From assembly GCA_035513345.1 (NCBI GenBank), contig DATKCF010000176.1, positions 1-8,123 on the forward strand: a stretch of 8,123 nucleotides of DNA. The letters run 5' to 3'. Positions 6,372 through 8,123 of the stretch are shown in pieces. Under the pieces are notes generated by a model, which made no database searches, was not told where the DNA came from, and saw only the letters and a list, made by a program, of their open reading frames with translations. Source of the stretch: DATKCF01 sp035513345 (GTDB lineage Bacteria > Gemmatimonadota > Gemmatimonadetes > Longimicrobiales > RSA9). Each line of letters starts with the position of its first letter. Position 1 is the first letter of the stretch. The position numbers and the translations under genes were made by a program.

Positions 6372-7301
6372 ATGAAGTCGCGTATCCTGCCTGTCCTTTG
6401 TGTCGCACTCCTCGCAGTCTCGTGCGGCGGTGAACCGGCCGAAGACGAGATGACCACGGATGCCGCGGCTGAATCGGCCGGCGTGGACGTCAGCGCCGAC
6501 GAAGCGGCCATCGATGCGCTGCGGCTGGACTACGTGCAGCACTACAACATGCACCATGCTTCGGTGGTGGCGGACATGTACGCGGACTCTGCGGTGTGGC
6601 TGAGCGCCGATGGCAGCGTACTCGAGAACAGGGACGAGATACTGGCTTCGCTCGAAACGGCAATGGGTGGCACGCCGACGCTGAACCTCTCGACCCGCGA
6701 ACTGAGGGTGTTCGGCGACCATGCCGTGGCAATCGGGGACTACGACATCCAGACGACGGTGCCGGACGCTGGTGCGATTTCCGTAGCCGGCCACTACCTG
6801 ACGGGCTTCAACCGTGTGGACGGGCAGTGGAAGATCATGGGCGTGGTTACGAACTACAACGCGGAACCGCCGGCTGGTCTGCCGGTCGTGATGGACGATG
6901 GTGAAGCGCCGCCGGAGAACGGCACAATGACGGAGATGGTGACCGCGTACGAGACGCACTTCAACCTGGGTCACGCCGACATGGTCGCGGACCTGTTCAC
7001 CGATGACGCTGTCGCGGCATTCGGCAACCTGCCGCTCAGCCAGGGGCGCGCGGCGATCGAGGCGGCGCTGCAGCAGCGGATCGCGATGGGCGACTCGCCC
7101 CAGGTCGACATCCACGACGTCTACACCATGGAGCTGGGTGACGGCTGGGCAGTCGATTCGGGCTGGTACGAGATCACTGCCACAGGCGAGGCCGGACCGG
7201 TCGGGCAGAGCGGCGCGTACATCAACCTGGTTCGCCGCCAGGCGGATGGCAGCTGGAAGATCCACTGGCTGGTCTCGAACGCTCAGCCCACGGGCGGTTG
7301 A
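6372..7301 (+). CDS. Lipoprotein with two tandem SnoaL/DUF4440-like (NTF2-fold) domains
   Basis: The 309-residue protein starts with a lipoprotein signal (MKSR, hydrophobic 5-17, AVSC with Cys18), then an acidic Ala/Glu linker (about 21-42). Two copies of an NTF2-like alpha+beta cone follow, at about 45-166 and 186-303. They are visibly homologous: HYNMHHASVVADMYADSAV (57-75) pairs with HFNLGHADMVADLFTDDAV (196-214), and DGQWKIMGVVTN (150-161) pairs with DGSWKIHWLVSN (292-303). This fold in SnoaL/DUF4440 proteins binds small hydrophobic ligands or acts as an enzyme. I see no catalytic signature that identifies a reaction, so the function is unknown, probably at an envelope membrane. The start is set by CGGAGG at 6361-6366. 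It follows the cytochrome gene by 116 bp on the same strand and may be co-transcribed or have its own promoter. A strong hairpin follows at 7318. Confidence 0.88.
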   Translation: MKSRILPVLCVALLAVSCGGEPAEDEMTTDAAAESAGVDVSADEAAIDALRLDYVQHYNMHHASVVADMYADSAVWLSADGSVLENRDEILASLETAMGGTPTLNLSTRELRVFGDHAVAIGDYDIQTTVPDAGAISVAGHYLTGFNRVDGQWKIMGVVTNYNAEPPAGLPVVMDDGEAPPENGTMTEMVTAYETHFNLGHADMVADLFTDDAVAAFGNLPLSQGRAAIEAALQQRIAMGDSPQVDIHDVYTMELGDGWAVDSGWYEITATGEAGPVGQSGAYINLVRRQADGSWKIHWLVSNAQPTGG

Positions 7302-7317
7302 GTCTCGAGCCGTAGTG

Positions 7318-7355
7318 AACGGGCCCCCGCGATCGCCGTATCGCCGGGGCCCGTT
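7318..7355. terminator. Bidirectional intrinsic terminator between convergent genes
   Basis: A perfect 10-bp stem (7318-7327 with 7346-7355) continues, after one C-C mismatch, into a 5-bp inner stem (7329-7333 with 7340-7344) closed by a six-base loop. On the plus strand it ends in TTT (7354-7356); on the minus strand the matching end is TT. It lies 16 bases after the lipoprotein stop and 5 bases after the stop of the convergent hydrolase gene, so it probably serves both. Confidence 0.85.
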
Positions 7356-7360
7356 TCGCA

Positions 7361-8123
7361 TCATTCGATCGCACCGAGGACGCGGACCAGGAACTCCTCG
7401 ATGTACTCGCCATCGCCGCCCGGACTCGGACCCTGCCGTACGACCACCAGGTCCCGCGACGGGATGATCATCGTGATCTGGCCCATGTAGCCGGCCATCC
7501 AGTAGGCGTCCTCCGGGAGCCGGTCCCGCGCGCCTCCGCGGTTCAGCCAGAACAGGCCGCCGTAGCCACGGCCCGGGTCGCCGGGCGCCGGCGTCGACAC
7601 GAATGATGCCCACTCCGCAGGCAGCACGCGCTGGCCATCCCATTGGCCGCCCTGCAGATACAGCATGCCCAGCCGGGCCCAGTCGCGCGTGCCGCCATAG
7701 TCGAACCCCGTGATGATGAAGTTGCCCCATGCATCGGTCTCGAGGACGAAACTGTGTGCGCCGATGCGGTCGAAGAGCGCCCGCTGCGGGAAGCTCAGGA
7801 AATCGTCGCCCCTCGCCTCGACGACTCGCCGCGCAATGTGCATCAGCGTCAGCGGATCGGAGTTCCGGTAGCGCCAGACTGTGCCCGGCGAGAAACGGAG
7901 CGGCTGGTTGACCGCGTGCGCCGCAACGTCGAGCGCGTCGAAGTAGATCCGGAAATGTTCGTTCGCCGCGTCGTATGAACTTCCCGGGTTCAGCCCGAAA
8001 TTGTCGAAGTCGAGACCGCTCGACATGCGCAGCAGATCGGCCACCAGAATCTCACGTCTCGGATCACGCGCCGCCTGCCATTCCGCGACGGGTGCCGGAT
8101 CGTCCACCGCAAGTTCGCCCTGC
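7361..8123 (-). CDS. Beta-lactamase-family serine hydrolase (class C/CubicO-like), C-terminal part
   Basis: About 254 residues are visible and the frame runs off the window end. The GTG at 8107 is an internal valine codon (GELAVDDP), not a start. The catalytic SxxK motif lies before the visible part. Seen in order are REILVADLLRMSSGL, the typical stretch just after SxxK; SPGTVWRYRNSD with the second catalytic motif Y-x-N (Tyr85 of the visible part); ETDAWGNFIITG; a DWARLGMLYLQGGQW segment found in CubicO-like and 6-aminohexanoate-dimer-hydrolase-like proteins; and AGYMGQITMIIPSRDLVVVRQG, equivalent to the third motif (HxG/KTG) region. Such enzymes cleave esters, amides or peptidoglycan-related peptides through an acyl-serine, usually outside the cytoplasm. 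The substrate cannot be predicted, and beta-lactam resistance should not be assumed. The signal peptide, if present, is also outside. Confidence 0.9.
   Translation of the reverse strand, partial: QGELAVDDPAPVAEWQAARDPRREILVADLLRMSSGLDFDNFGLNPGSSYDAANEHFRIYFDALDVAAHAVNQPLRFSPGTVWRYRNSDPLTLMHIARRVVEARGDDFLSFPQRALFDRIGAHSFVLETDAWGNFIITGFDYGGTRDWARLGMLYLQGGQWDGQRVLPAEWASFVSTPAPGDPGRGYGGLFWLNRGGARDRLPEDAYWMAGYMGQITMIIPSRDLVVVRQGPSPGGDGEYIEEFLVRVLGAIE

Noticed and set aside
5311..6408. A 365-residue minus-strand open frame opposite the cytochrome gene
   Set aside because: It covers the cytochrome and its leader, shows no recognisable motifs, and is explained by codon bias of the real gene.
6357..7730. 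A 457-residue minus-strand open frame across the lipoprotein gene and part of the hydrolase gene
   Set aside because: Its translation is Arg/Val/His-rich, low in complexity and without domain motifs, and it runs over a strong terminator hairpin. It is opposite a gene with a clear signal peptide and domains, and long antisense frames are expected at this G+C content.
1..8123. CRISPR arrays, tRNA or rRNA genes, insertion sequences, toxin-antitoxin or defence genes
   Set aside because: I found no spaced repeat array, cloverleaf, transposase motif or short paired genes. The only tandem repeat has two units with no spacer.

Overview
The window is high-G+C DNA (roughly two thirds G+C by eye), tightly packed, with no RNA gene, insertion sequence, CRISPR array or prophage gene that I can see. 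Two lipoprotein signal peptides and a membrane-anchored diheme c-type cytochrome suggest a Gram-negative, respiring bacterium. The mix of an FKBP lipoprotein, SnoaL-like lipoprotein and diheme cytochrome is reminiscent of Gemmatimonadota or a similar high-GC phylum, but that is an inference from gene style only.

Region 1 (1-2957, plus strand) is the end of a glycan-biosynthesis operon. It holds a Gfo/Idh/MocA-family oxidoreductase cut by the window start, then two family-2-type glycosyltransferases. The three genes overlap by a few bases (ATGA at 988, TGATG at 1987), which implies co-transcription and translational coupling. The first glycosyltransferase lacks the usual nucleotide-sugar and metal-binding aspartates. 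The second has all of them.

Region 2 (2948-5295, minus strand) starts with a convergent intergenic space. It contains a tandem 38/39-bp repeat that also covers the glycosyltransferase stop codon, and one copy forms a good hairpin terminator when read on the minus strand. Next come an FKBP-type peptidyl-prolyl isomerase lipoprotein and a 12-helix MOP-superfamily membrane protein that resembles the ANKH (progressive ankylosis) transporters.

Region 3 (5287-7355, plus strand) is divergent from the membrane protein. It encodes a membrane-anchored diheme cytochrome c and a lipoprotein made of two tandem NTF2/SnoaL-like domains, and it ends in a strong hairpin shared with the next convergent gene.

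Region 4 (7361 to the window end, minus strand) is the C-terminal part of a beta-lactamase-family serine hydrolase whose start and catalytic serine lie outside the window.

Only the region 1 genes clearly work together. The others look like ordinary envelope housekeeping or accessory genes. I found no convincing new multi-gene system. The best leads are the ANKH-like transporter, the glycosyltransferase with altered catalytic motifs, and the duplicated terminator over a stop codon.
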